Part shown: one piece after another, positions 1 through 8,199 of the stretch
Layout of the letters: every line of letters starts with the position of its first letter
How positions within the stretch are numbered: the first letter of the stretch is position 1
Assembly (NCBI RefSeq): GCF_013114825.1
Contig: NZ_JAAVLX010000002.1
Coordinates: forward strand, 620,001 to 684,000
Length of the DNA stretch: 64,000 bases
Reading direction: 5' to 3'
Origin: Bradyrhizobium australiense
GTDB taxonomy: Bacteria; Pseudomonadota; Alphaproteobacteria; Rhizobiales; Xanthobacteraceae
Translations under genes and position numbers: made by a program
The notes under the pieces: model-generated
What the model was told of the DNA's origin: nothing
What the model saw: only the letters and a program-made list of their open reading frames with translations
The model's database searches: none

Positions 1-288
1 TCCTCCCAAGCAGTGCTGGCACGACGTTCGTGCCGCATCAAAAGTAGGTTGACCTCGAACAGAGCGCAAGCGCGGAAGATCGAGTGCTGCAGATATCCGC
101 ACGCGCACGACGCACCGCACTTCTCTCTTGGACAAGGCTACTTCGCTCTTGGACAAAGGCGGGTCAAGCAGCGGATCGACGCGGCACCGCGTCGGTGACA
201 GTTGCTCGCTCCGCTGGCATGCCCAGGCCGGCGAGCGAAGAGCCGGACCGAAGCGATGGCAATCCGACATCGCTTCGGCTCTGCGTGT
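1..288. other. Left-edge stretch without a supported gene
   Basis: No reading frame here has a convincing start, ribosome site or recognisable protein. The open frames overlap one another and look like GC-rich noise. It may be the 3' flank of a gene outside the window. Confidence 0.4.
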
Positions 289-615
289 TCAGCAGTCCTT
301 GTCTGCGGTCTTGCTCTCAGCCTTGGCCCCTTCGGCCTGCTGTGCCGCCGTCGGTTCGCCCTGCATCTGGCGCTGCGTATCCTGCGACGATGCTGCAGTA
401 TCTCCAGTCGTCCGGTTCATGGTGCCCGTCGGCGGATGTTCGCTGGTGCTGCTGCTACTCATACCCGTTGTTTGGCTCTCGCCCATCTTGGCCGGTCCGG
501 AGCCTGCGTCCTTCAGGTTGGCGGCGCGTCCCGTATCGCAGGGACCTGCCAGTGCTGCGCCGGTGCTCAAGACCAGGATGGAGCAACCGGCAAGAATGAG
601 CTGTTTCATTTTCAT
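289..615 (-). CDS. Small secreted Ser/Thr-rich protein, function unknown
   Basis: This frame encodes 108 residues. The start at 615 is chosen because it follows a good Shine-Dalgarno (GAGGAGAGG) and gives a signal peptide (MKMKQLILAGCSILVLSTGA, cleavage near ALA-GP). The open frame runs further upstream but without signal-like sequence. The mature part is hydrophilic, with many Ser, Thr, Gln and Ala, and ends in Cys. One Cys lies just after the cleavage site, so a disulfide is possible. No family was recognised. A near-consensus stress promoter lies upstream at 663-687, which suggests induction in the general stress response. Confidence 0.65.
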   Translation of the reverse strand: MKMKQLILAGCSILVLSTGAALAGPCDTGRAANLKDAGSGPAKMGESQTTGMSSSSTSEHPPTGTMNRTTGDTAASSQDTQRQMQGEPTAAQQAEGAKAESKTADKDC

Positions 616-662
616 CTGCCTCTCCTCTTCTTCTCGTGAAGCGCGACAACACGATGAGAGGC

Positions 663-687
663 AACCGAACCGTTGTCTGCAGGTTCC
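663..687 (-). promoter_or_regulatory. EcfG-like promoter for the 289-615 gene
   Basis: On the minus strand the sequence reads GGAAC, a 16-nt spacer, then GGTT. The alphaproteobacterial EcfG consensus is GGAAC-N16/17-CGTT, so there is one mismatch in the -10 element. It sits about 48 bp upstream of the start codon. Confidence 0.5.
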
Positions 688-750
688 GGGTGGCGGCTTG
701 AATATCGACAGGTTTAATCTGATGGCACGATTTCTGGTGAGGACAATCCA

Positions 751-1014
751 ATGGAACCGATTCACCAAGGGTTGATCAGTTTTCTTCTCGCGCTCTGCCT
801 TGCATCGGCGGCCTTTGCGCAGGACAGGCAGCCTGACCAAACCGCACCGAATGCGGAGACCGCCCTGCCCGCTGACAGACCGTCGTTGACTGGAAAAGAG
901 CGCCTCGGAAAAAAGTGGATGGACGAGCAACGGATTGACAATTGCAACGTGCCCATCGACAAGCGCGGAAGCAGGGCACGGCCAGGCGACTGCCCGTATT
1001 CTCCGTCGGGATGA
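751..1014 (+). CDS. Small periplasmic protein, function unknown
   Basis: This frame encodes 87 residues, with a signal peptide ending around CLASAAFAQ. A short charged mature domain follows (KERLGKKWMDEQRIDNCNVP) with two Cys and a basic C-terminus. A weak GAGGAC ribosome site precedes the ATG. It is divergent from the secreted protein at 289-615. The pattern 'KWxDEQRxDNCxVP' recalls small exported proteins common in Bradyrhizobium, but no function is known to me. Confidence 0.55.
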   Translation: MEPIHQGLISFLLALCLASAAFAQDRQPDQTAPNAETALPADRPSLTGKERLGKKWMDEQRIDNCNVPIDKRGSRARPGDCPYSPSG

Positions 1015-1152
1015 CGCGATCACCAGTGACGAAATGCTAGAGATTCGGCTTGCGAGCCACCTCTTCCACGATGGTTTTCGCGGCGACTGGAAGCATCGTC
1101 TCAGTGCATATGAACGCTCAAGCGCACCCCACTGAACGCAGACGCCACCGCC

Positions 1153-1764
1153 CTACCACATGGTCTGCCGCGCCCGTTCCGGCCATTCCCGATCGTATTT
1201 CTCGCCGCCGACGGTGTTGTCGCTCATTTCGGCAAGGATCTGGCCGGGCGTGGGCAAGTTCCTCGGATCGACGCGCCTGTCGGGATTCCAGAGATCGGAA
1301 CGCACGATGGCGCGCGCGCACTGGAAGTAAACCTCCTCGACCGTCATGACGATAACGGTGCGCGGCGCCTTGCCCTCCATCTTGAACGACGCGAGCAGGT
1401 CCGGATCGGCCGAGACGTGCGCGCGGCCGTTGATACGCAGCGTGCTGCCGGAGCCCGGAATGAGAAACAACAGCGCCACCCGCGGATCGCGCACGATATT
1501 GCGCAGTGAATCGCAGCGATTGTTGCCGCGGCGATCCGGCATCATCAGCGTCTTCTCATCGTGGATGCGCACGAAGCCCGGCAGGTCGCCGCGGGGCGAG
1601 CAGTCCAGCCCCTCCGGCCCGCAGGTTGCCAGCGCCGCGAACGGCGACTTGTCCATCAAGGCGCGGTAGGCCGGCGTGATCCCGTCCGCGACCTTGACGG
1701 TCGAGGCGTCGTTGGGAAAGCCGTAGATCGCCTCGAGTTGCTCGATGGTCGCGACAACAGTCAT
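1153..1764 (-). CDS. Pyridoxamine 5'-phosphate oxidase-family FMN protein (MSMEG_1061-like)
   Basis: This frame encodes 203 residues. It contains a split-barrel flavin-binding domain, including segments such as KSPFAALATCGPEGLDCSPRGD and RGNNRCDSLRNIVRDPRVALLFLIPG that are typical of the PPOX family. The ATG at 1764 begins MTVVATIEQLEAIYG; the longer open frame upstream lies inside phnN and is rejected. It starts 13 bp after phnN and has the same strand, so it is probably the last gene of the C-P lyase operon. The family uses FMN or F420 in redox or binding roles. Its substrate and its link to phosphonates are unknown. Confidence 0.8.
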   Translation of the reverse strand: MTVVATIEQLEAIYGFPNDASTVKVADGITPAYRALMDKSPFAALATCGPEGLDCSPRGDLPGFVRIHDEKTLMMPDRRGNNRCDSLRNIVRDPRVALLFLIPGSGSTLRINGRAHVSADPDLLASFKMEGKAPRTVIVMTVEEVYFQCARAIVRSDLWNPDRRVDPRNLPTPGQILAEMSDNTVGGEKYDREWPERARQTMW

Positions 1765-1777
1765 TTTAGGTCTCCTG

Positions 1778-2377
1778 CTAATCGTCCCACTTCCCGCCCT
1801 TGATGACGCGGACGAGCTGGCGGGAATGATATTCGGCGCTGCCGGTGTTGACGACGGTGACATCGGGCGCGGCCGCGGCATCCTCCACCGTGCGACCCAA
1901 GCGCGCTTCGAGCCTGCCATCGCTACTCCGCTGCCGCATCGCAAGCCGTTCGGCCAGCACGTTCGGCGGCGCCGTGATCGAAACCACCACCACGTCGGCG
2001 TAGGCACGGCGCATCGCGCCGATCACGGTGCGCGATACGTTGGCAACGATGGTTCGCCCGGCGCAGATTTCGTCGTCGATCGCGCGCGACAGTGCGTAGC
2101 AGTGGCCATGGGCTTCCCAATGCATGGCGTATTCGCCACGCGTCAGCGCCTCCTGGAATGCGCCGATGCTGACCTCTTCGTTTTCCTCCGATGCCGACGC
2201 TTCACGCGTGATCACGCGGCGAGGAAACACAATGTTGCTGTCCTCGGCGCAGGCGGCCCTGGCGAGGCCGAGCAGAGTGTCCTTGCCGGCGCCGCTTGGG
2301 CCGACCACCAGGATCAAGCGGCCTGGCCCGATTGCGGCCGTCTGGTCTGGCGCTGTGGTTGTCAGCGATTGCGTCAT
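1778..2377 (-). CDS. phnN: Ribose 1,5-bisphosphate phosphokinase PhnN
   Basis: This frame encodes 199 residues. PhnN phosphorylates alpha-D-ribose 1,5-bisphosphate with ATP to give PRPP, the last step of the C-P lyase pathway, in the cytoplasm. A P-loop GPSGAGKD lies at residues 26-33 in a guanylate-kinase-like fold. The length fits the family. Its start overlaps the phnM stop by 4 bp (ATGA), which indicates translational coupling. A flavoprotein gene follows 13 bp downstream. Confidence 0.93.
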   Translation of the reverse strand: MTQSLTTTAPDQTAAIGPGRLILVVGPSGAGKDTLLGLARAACAEDSNIVFPRRVITREASASEENEEVSIGAFQEALTRGEYAMHWEAHGHCYALSRAIDDEICAGRTIVANVSRTVIGAMRRAYADVVVVSITAPPNVLAERLAMRQRSSDGRLEARLGRTVEDAAAAPDVTVVNTGSAEYHSRQLVRVIKGGKWDD

Positions 2378-3528
2378 GCCACGCGCCGCCCTTCCCGCCA
2401 GACGCTGCGCACCACCGGAATCTTGCGGGCGACATGTACCCGGATCACATCGGCCCGCTTTCCGGGTGCGATCTCGCCGCGGTCCGCAAGACCCACGGCC
2501 TCGGCCGGCGTCTTGGTGACGGTGCGAACGGCGGCGGCCAGATCGATCGCCGGAACATGCTGCGGCAATTGCAATGCTGCCATCAACAAGCTCGAGGGGA
2601 TGTAGTCGGACGAGAGGATATCCAACAGTCCCTCGCGGGCGAGATCGATGGCGGCGATGTTGCCGGAATGCGAACCGCCGCGGACCACGTTCGGCGCTCC
2701 CATCAGGATGCCAATGCCGGCCTGGTGCAGCCCGCGGGCGGCTTCCATTGTGGTCGGGAACTCCGCGACGGAAACGCGATCCTGGATCGCGTTTGCGACG
2801 TTTTCCTCGGTCGTATCGTCGTGGCTGGCGAGCGGGATCTCGTATTGATGCGCAAGGGCCACGATTTCCCGCATGTTGGTCGCAGCATAGGCCTTCTGAT
2901 AGGCAAAACGTTTCTCGAACAGTACATCGAGTTCGGCGTCGGTCTTGCCGCCGCCCTTGCCGCGGTAGTAGTCGCGCAGCTTGACCTCGTCGCGGAACTG
3001 GCGCTGTCCCGGGGTGTGATCCATCAGCGACATCAGCCGCACGTCCGGCCGGGCGATCAGCTCCTTGGCTTCCTCGACCACGCTTGGCATCGGAATTTCG
3101 CAGCGCAGGTGCAGGAAGTGGTCGGCACGCAGCAGGTTTGCCTCGCGCGCCGACGTGATCGCCTCCGCCAGCATGCCTGCCCTGCCGTCAACCTCCTCGG
3201 CGCCGTCCTCGCGCCAGACCCGCAGCGAATCCAGAACCGTGGTGATGCCCGAGGTGGCCAACTGTCCATCATAGGAAATCACCGCCGCGATCGGATCCCA
3301 GAACACCTTTGGGCGCGGCACATAGTGCATTTCGAGATGGTCGGTGTGCAGCTCGATCAGGCCTGGCATGATCAGGTCGCCGCCGGCGTCCTCGCTGCCT
3401 GACGGCGCACTGCCCTCGCCATATTCGGCGATGCGGCCATCTGCGAAAGCGACCCAGCCGCGTTCGATCACGCGATCGGCCAGAACAATGCGGGCGTTGC
3501 CGAGGATGGTTTCTTGCTTCGAAGTCAT
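2374..3528 (-). CDS. phnM: Alpha-D-ribose 1-methylphosphonate 5-triphosphate diphosphatase PhnM (first copy)
   Basis: This frame encodes 384 residues of an amidohydrolase-fold protein that removes pyrophosphate from the 5-triphosphate intermediate made by PhnGHIL. The N-terminal metal motif HTDH is at residues 61-64, and MDHTPGQRQF and ASHDDTTEE follow further on. The ATG at 3528 has an AAGGAAG ribosome site; the alternative start at 3558 would add ten residues and nearly touch phnL. The spacing to phnL is 13 bp, and it overlaps phnN by 4 bp. A second PhnM homologue is encoded at 13658-14851. Confidence 0.93.
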   Translation of the reverse strand: MTSKQETILGNARIVLADRVIERGWVAFADGRIAEYGEGSAPSGSEDAGGDLIMPGLIELHTDHLEMHYVPRPKVFWDPIAAVISYDGQLATSGITTVLDSLRVWREDGAEEVDGRAGMLAEAITSAREANLLRADHFLHLRCEIPMPSVVEEAKELIARPDVRLMSLMDHTPGQRQFRDEVKLRDYYRGKGGGKTDAELDVLFEKRFAYQKAYAATNMREIVALAHQYEIPLASHDDTTEENVANAIQDRVSVAEFPTTMEAARGLHQAGIGILMGAPNVVRGGSHSGNIAAIDLAREGLLDILSSDYIPSSLLMAALQLPQHVPAIDLAAAVRTVTKTPAEAVGLADRGEIAPGKRADVIRVHVARKIPVVRSVWREGRRVA

Positions 3529-3541
3529 CTCACATCTTCCT

Positions 3542-4252
3542 TCATGCCGCGGCGGCAAACGATGTCACGTCGACGATGCGGTCGGCGATCAGATGGCGAA
3601 TTTCGTCGTCATGGACGATCGTCACCAACGCGACGCGCTGTCGTTTCTTATGTCCAATCAACTCGACAACAACGGCGCGATTGGCCGCGTCGAGCGAAGC
3701 GGTCGGCTCGTCCAGCAGCAAAATTGGCAAGTCGGAAATGAAACCCCGCGCAATGTTGACCCGCTGCTGTTCGCCGCCGGAGAACGTCGACGGCGGCAGC
3801 GCCCACAGCCGCTCGGGAATATTGAGGCGGCGCAGCAGCGCGCCGGCCCTCTCGCGGGCTTCCACGCGGGCCGTTCCATTCACGATCAGGGGCTCCGCCA
3901 CCACATCGATGGCGGCAACCCGCGGAACCGCCCGCAAAAACTGGCTGACATAGCCGATCGTTGAGCGACGGACACTGAGCACCTGCCGCGGTTCGGCCGT
4001 GGCGAGATCGATCAGCGTGCCCTGATGCCGGATGCCGATCCGGCCGCTATCGCAACGGTAATTACCAAAGATCATTTTCAGGATCGAGGATTTGCCGGCG
4101 CCTGATGGGCCCGACAGCACCACGCATTCGCCCGGTTCGACCTGAAACGAGACGCCGCGCACCACGGGCAGCTCAACGCCGCCCTGCAGATGCATGGTAA
4201 AGGTCTTTTCGGCGTTGGTGATGTCGATCATCGCAGTCATAGGCGCGCTCAT
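3542..4252 (-). CDS. phnL: C-P lyase subunit PhnL, ABC-type ATPase
   Basis: This frame encodes 236 residues. The Walker A is GPSGAGKS (residues 48-55), and the signature FSGGEQQRVNIARG and Walker B LLLDEPTASLD are intact. PhnL belongs to the complex that attaches the phosphonate to the ribose of ATP with release of adenine; it is not a transporter. Its start overlaps the phnK stop by 4 bp. Confidence 0.93.
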   Translation of the reverse strand: MSAPMTAMIDITNAEKTFTMHLQGGVELPVVRGVSFQVEPGECVVLSGPSGAGKSSILKMIFGNYRCDSGRIGIRHQGTLIDLATAEPRQVLSVRRSTIGYVSQFLRAVPRVAAIDVVAEPLIVNGTARVEARERAGALLRRLNIPERLWALPPSTFSGGEQQRVNIARGFISDLPILLLDEPTASLDAANRAVVVELIGHKKRQRVALVTIVHDDEIRHLIADRIVDVTSFAAAA

Positions 4253-5049
4253 GCCGGCAGGATCGAGGAAACGAGCAGTTGGGTATAGGGCTCGCGGGGG
4301 TCGTCGAGCACCTGGTCGGTCAGACCGGTTTCGATGACCCGGCCACCCTTCATCACCATGACGCGATGCGACAACAGCCGCGCCACAGCGAGGTCATGGG
4401 TGACGACGATGGCGGCAAGGCCGAGTTCGCTGACCAGATTGCGCATCAGATCAAGCAGCCGCGCCTGCACCGATACATCGAGCCCGCCGGTCGGCTCGTC
4501 CATGAACACCAGCCGCGGCTCGGTGACGAGATTGCGCGCGATCTGCAGCCGCTGCCGCATGCCGCCGGAATAGGTCCGCGGCGCGTCGTCGATGCGCGCG
4601 GTATCGATCTCGACCCGCTCCAGCCAAGACGAGGCGCTATCGCGAATGCGGCCGTAGTGATTCCAGCCCACCGCCATCAGCCGCTCGCCGACATTTGCGC
4701 CGGCCGAGACCGCCATCCGCAGGCCCTGCGCGGAGTCCTGGTGCACATAGCCCCAATCCGTTCGGAACAGAAAGCGGCGCTCGGCTTCACCGAGACTGGC
4801 GAGGTCGCGCAACACGCCGTCCCGCATCCGGTACGACACCCGCCCGGCGCTCGGCGCGAGTTGCGCCGACAACAATTGCAACAGCGTGGACTTTCCCGAT
4901 CCGGACTCGCCGACAACAGCCAGCACCTCGCCGGAATAGAGCGCAAATGATACGTCGCGGCAGGCGATCAACCGGCCGTAGTTCTTGCCGAGATGTTCGG
5001 CGACCAGAAGCGGCTGGTCGTCCTGCGGTGGGTTTTGCGGCTCAGCCAT
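4249..5049 (-). CDS. phnK: C-P lyase system ABC-type ATPase PhnK
   Basis: This frame encodes 266 residues. The Walker A is GESGSGKS (47-54), with signature YSGGMRQRLQIARN and Walker B LVFMDEPTGGLD. PhnK docks on the PhnGHIJ core and is needed in vivo for carbon-phosphorus cleavage. The start MAEPQNPPQD at 5049 is preferred because an upstream extension would be 56 residues of phnJ-overlapping low-quality sequence. It overlaps phnJ by 8 bp. Confidence 0.93.
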   Translation of the reverse strand: MAEPQNPPQDDQPLLVAEHLGKNYGRLIACRDVSFALYSGEVLAVVGESGSGKSTLLQLLSAQLAPSAGRVSYRMRDGVLRDLASLGEAERRFLFRTDWGYVHQDSAQGLRMAVSAGANVGERLMAVGWNHYGRIRDSASSWLERVEIDTARIDDAPRTYSGGMRQRLQIARNLVTEPRLVFMDEPTGGLDVSVQARLLDLMRNLVSELGLAAIVVTHDLAVARLLSHRVMVMKGGRVIETGLTDQVLDDPREPYTQLLVSSILPA

Positions 5050-5926
5050 GCGCGCTCTCCTCGTGCGGAGCCGCGCTCTCGCTGCCGCGATGACCGGCCA
5101 TCTGGCGAGCCTCGCAATAATCGGTGTCCGAGCAGACGAACATCCGGCCGCCTTTGTCGTCAGTGACGATTTCGTCGAGATAGGAATTGCCGGCGCCGCA
5201 CAGCGCGCAAGGCGCATCGAACCGGTAGCGCGTGAACGGGTGATCCTCGAAGTCGAGCGACACCACGTGGGTATGCGGCGGAATCGCGTAGATGCGCTTC
5301 TCGCGTCCGGCGCCGAAGAGTTGCAGCGCCGGGCACTTGTCCATCTTCGGATTGTCGAATTTCGGCGTCGGCGACGGATCCATCACATAGCGCGCATTCA
5401 CCTTCACCGGATAAGCGTAGGAGGTCGCGATATGGCCGAAGCGCGCGATGTCTTCGTACAGCTTGACGTGCATCAGGCCATATTCGCCGAGCGCATGCAT
5501 GCGCCGCGTCTCGGTCTCGCGCGGCTCCAGGAACCGCAACGGCTCGGGAATCGGCACCTGATAGACCAGCACCTGCCCCGCATGCAGCGGCGCTTCGGGA
5601 ATCCGGTGCCGGGTCTGGATTACGGTAGCATCGGCCGTAGACGTGGTGGTTGCGACACCGGCGGTCTTGCCGAAGAATTTCCGGATCGAGATCGCGTTGG
5701 TGGTATCGTCCGATCCCTGGTCGATGACCTTCAGCACGTCCTGTGGCCCGAGAATCGCCGCCGTCACCTGCACGCCGCCGGTCCCCCAGCCATAGGGCAT
5801 CGGCATTTCGCGGCTGGCGAACGGCACCTGATAACCGGGAATAGCGATCGCCTTCAGGATCGCGCGGCGGATCATCCGCTTTGTTTGTTCGTCGAGATAG
5901 GCGAAATTGTAAGCCGGTGCGTTCAT
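5042..5926 (-). CDS. phnJ: Radical-SAM C-P lyase PhnJ
   Basis: This frame encodes 294 residues of the enzyme that breaks the carbon-phosphorus bond of alpha-D-ribose 1-methylphosphonate 5-phosphate and releases methane (from methylphosphonate) and a 1,2-cyclic phosphate. Four conserved Cys are at residues 240, 243, 265 and 271, matching E. coli Cys241/244/266/272 with an offset of one. The glycyl-radical Gly32 of E. coli corresponds to Gly31 in the segment IPGYQVPF. All residues expected to be essential are present. It overlaps phnI by 4 bp. Confidence 0.96.
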   Translation of the reverse strand: MNAPAYNFAYLDEQTKRMIRRAILKAIAIPGYQVPFASREMPMPYGWGTGGVQVTAAILGPQDVLKVIDQGSDDTTNAISIRKFFGKTAGVATTTSTADATVIQTRHRIPEAPLHAGQVLVYQVPIPEPLRFLEPRETETRRMHALGEYGLMHVKLYEDIARFGHIATSYAYPVKVNARYVMDPSPTPKFDNPKMDKCPALQLFGAGREKRIYAIPPHTHVVSLDFEDHPFTRYRFDAPCALCGAGNSYLDEIVTDDKGGRMFVCSDTDYCEARQMAGHRGSESAAPHEESAHG

Positions 5927-7026
5927 TCCGCGGCCTCCTGCATGTCCGGCGCCTCATTGGCCTCGGCGAACTCCTGGCGCAGCTTGCGCAACAAACCGAG
6001 CTCTGACTGAAAGTCGACGTAATGGGGCAGCTTGAGATGCTCGACGAAGCCGGTCGCCTGAACATTGTCCGAGTGCGACATCACGAATTCCTCGTCCTGG
6101 GCCGGCGCGATCACTTCGTCGCCCAGCTCGCGGGCCCGGAGGCTGCGATCGACGAGCGCCATCGACATGGTCTTGCGCTCACTTTGTCCGAAGGCCAGGC
6201 CATAGCCGCGTGTAAAACATGGCGCTTCGGTCGCCGAGCCCTTGAACTGGTTGACCATCTGGCATTCAGTCAACGCGATCGAGCCAAGCGGCACGGCAAA
6301 GCCCGCATCCTCGGCGAAGAACTCCACCTCGACCTCGCCGAAGCGGATTTCGCCGGCGAAGGGATGGTTGCGGCCATAGCCGCGTTGTGAGGAATAGCCG
6401 AGGGCCAGCAGGAATCCCTCGTCGGCACGCGCAAGATTTTGCAGCCGCAGATCGCGGTGGGCCGGAAAGCTGAGCGGCTCGCGCGTGAGATCACCGACCG
6501 GCGCATCGGCATCCGCTGCCGGCGAAGATTCGATGAGGCCATCGCGACCGAGAATGTCGGTGACGCGCGGCGTTGCCGCCTGCGTTGCCTCCGATGTCGC
6601 CGGCTGCTCCGGCACGAAGCCGTCCGCAAGCTGTGGGTCCAGCAAGCGATGGGTGTAGTCGAAGGTGGGCCCCAAGATCTGGCCACCCGGAATATCCTTG
6701 AAGGTCGAGGAGATACGCCGGCGCACCTGCATCGCGCCGGTATCGACCGGCTCGGTCGCGCCGAAGCGCGGCAATGTGGCGCGGAAGGCGCGGACCAGGA
6801 AGATCGCCTCGATCAGGTCGCCACGCGCCTGCTTGATCGCAAGTGCCGCCAGCTCGCGATCGTAGAGCGAGCCTTCGGTCATGACCCGATCAATGCCGAG
6901 CGAGAGCTGCTCGGCGATCTGCGCCAGCGAGAGTTCAGGCACATCACGGTCGCCGCGCCGTTCATGCGCCAGCAGGCGGTGGGCGTTCTGGATGGCGCGT
7001 TCGCCTCCCTTGACGGCTACATACAT
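5923..7026 (-). CDS. phnI: C-P lyase core subunit PhnI
   Basis: This frame encodes 367 residues. It begins MYVAVKGGERAIQNAHRLL, typical of PhnI. With PhnG, PhnH and PhnL it displaces adenine from ATP with a phosphonate; PhnI alone has nucleosidase activity in E. coli. The length matches the family. It starts 3 bp after the phnH stop and its end overlaps phnJ by 4 bp. Confidence 0.94.
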   Translation of the reverse strand: MYVAVKGGERAIQNAHRLLAHERRGDRDVPELSLAQIAEQLSLGIDRVMTEGSLYDRELAALAIKQARGDLIEAIFLVRAFRATLPRFGATEPVDTGAMQVRRRISSTFKDIPGGQILGPTFDYTHRLLDPQLADGFVPEQPATSEATQAATPRVTDILGRDGLIESSPAADADAPVGDLTREPLSFPAHRDLRLQNLARADEGFLLALGYSSQRGYGRNHPFAGEIRFGEVEVEFFAEDAGFAVPLGSIALTECQMVNQFKGSATEAPCFTRGYGLAFGQSERKTMSMALVDRSLRARELGDEVIAPAQDEEFVMSHSDNVQATGFVEHLKLPHYVDFQSELGLLRKLRQEFAEANEAPDMQEAAE

Positions 7027-7029
7027 GGA

Positions 7030-7638
7030 CTACGCTCCGCTTGCGACCAGCCGCGTTGTTCGGGGGATCGCGACAATCGAGTTGTCATGGACCAGCACGA
7101 CATCGATGCCGCGTGGGAACAGGGCTTCATTGATGGTGAGCCGCAGAAAGAGGTCGCGCGGCTGGAGCATCGCCTGCAGCACCGCTGTACCGTCGACGCC
7201 CGGCCCCTTCATTTCGAAGGCTGGTCCCTGCGTCAGGCTCTCAGCTTGCAGGATCAGCGTCGCCGACCGATCAGGATATTCATTGCTGCCGAACGCAAAG
7301 CGGTCGAGCGGCGGCAGATTCCTGGGGTCGCCGGCCAGCGCGAAGCTCGCGATCGAGGAATCCGCGACCACCGGCGCACTGGTATGGAACTTGAGCCACT
7401 TCGCAATAACAGGCGCGGCCGACATTGCCGCATCGAGCCAGATCGGCGTGTCGTGATCGAACAGCGTCAGCGCGATCGCGGCCGTGCCGCTCATCATCTC
7501 GTCCGGCGTTCCAACAGGGACCGTGATCCGTTGCACGCTGCCGGGACGCGCCATTGCGTCCATCACGGAGCGGAAGGTCGACTGCGCCGACAACACTTTG
7601 TCGGCAAAGCCTGCGGGCACTTCTGCAACCGTCGTCAT
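7030..7638 (-). CDS. phnH: C-P lyase core subunit PhnH
   Basis: This frame encodes 202 residues. PhnH is a structural subunit of the PhnGHIJ core, with a fold related to PLP enzymes but without cofactor. The N-terminus (AGFADKVLSAQSTFRSVMDAMARPG) is characteristic. It lies 4 bp after phnG and 3 bp before phnI, so it is clearly in one operon. Confidence 0.93.
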   Translation of the reverse strand: MTTVAEVPAGFADKVLSAQSTFRSVMDAMARPGSVQRITVPVGTPDEMMSGTAAIALTLFDHDTPIWLDAAMSAAPVIAKWLKFHTSAPVVADSSIASFALAGDPRNLPPLDRFAFGSNEYPDRSATLILQAESLTQGPAFEMKGPGVDGTAVLQAMLQPRDLFLRLTINEALFPRGIDVVLVHDNSIVAIPRTTRLVASGA

Positions 7639-7642
7639 CGCA

Positions 7643-8116
7643 TTACCCCTCGCCGCGCACCATGGTGTAGAAATCGACCCGCGTCGCCGCCGTCTCGGCC
7701 GCCTTGCGGCTGCGATCCGCGATCATGGCGGCGCGTAACGGCGCGATCACCTTGGTCTCGATCTCACCCGAAAGCTCCGTCGACTGCACCATGGCATCGC
7801 ACAGCGCGATCATCTGCGCCTTTTGCTGGTCGCGTCCGAGCACGTAGCCGAAACCGATCTCGCCGGTCGTAAGACGCACCGCCGCGCGTGATACCGTGGC
7901 CTCGCCGAGATTGAACGGCGCACCGTCGCCGCCGATGCGGCCGCGCACCATCACGAGGCCATGCTCCGGCTCGCGCAGGTTTTCGTGCATCGGCAACGCG
8001 ATCGTCCCGAGGCGCCCGGCGATATCGGCCATCGCGGAATGAGCCAACACAGCCATCACTGCCCTGCGCCGCGCCTGCCCGTCGCTTTCGTCTCTCAGAC
8101 CTTGGTTGCTTGCCAT
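7643..8116 (-). CDS. phnG: C-P lyase core subunit PhnG
   Basis: This frame encodes 157 residues and is the first gene of the phnGHIJKLMN operon. PhnG forms dimers with PhnI and PhnH. The segment EATVSRAAVRLTTGEIGFGY is typical. Its start is only 19 bp from a 32-bp palindrome that is probably the PhnF operator, so repression by PhnF in the absence of an inducer is likely. Confidence 0.92.
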   Translation of the reverse strand: MASNQGLRDESDGQARRRAVMAVLAHSAMADIAGRLGTIALPMHENLREPEHGLVMVRGRIGGDGAPFNLGEATVSRAAVRLTTGEIGFGYVLGRDQQKAQMIALCDAMVQSTELSGEIETKVIAPLRAAMIADRSRKAAETAATRVDFYTMVRGEG

Positions 8117-8134
8117 TACATCGGCCTTGCCGGA

Positions 8135-8166
8135 ATCAAGTTGTCTATGATACTAGACAACTTGAT
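8135..8166. promoter_or_regulatory. Palindromic operator, probable PhnF site
   Basis: This is a perfect inverted repeat with 13-bp arms (ATCAAGTTGTCTA and its complement) around a 6-bp spacer TGATAC. It lies between the divergent phnG and phnF genes. HutC-type GntR regulators bind such palindromes. Its position fits control of both the operon and phnF itself. PhnF as ligand is inferred from position only. Confidence 0.75.
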
Positions 8167-8199
8167 AACGAAGTGCCATGACGATTTCGTGACAACGAG

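Noticed and set aside
6439..7872. 477-codon plus-strand frame
   Set aside because: It lies opposite phnG, phnH and phnI, and is Arg-rich and without motifs.
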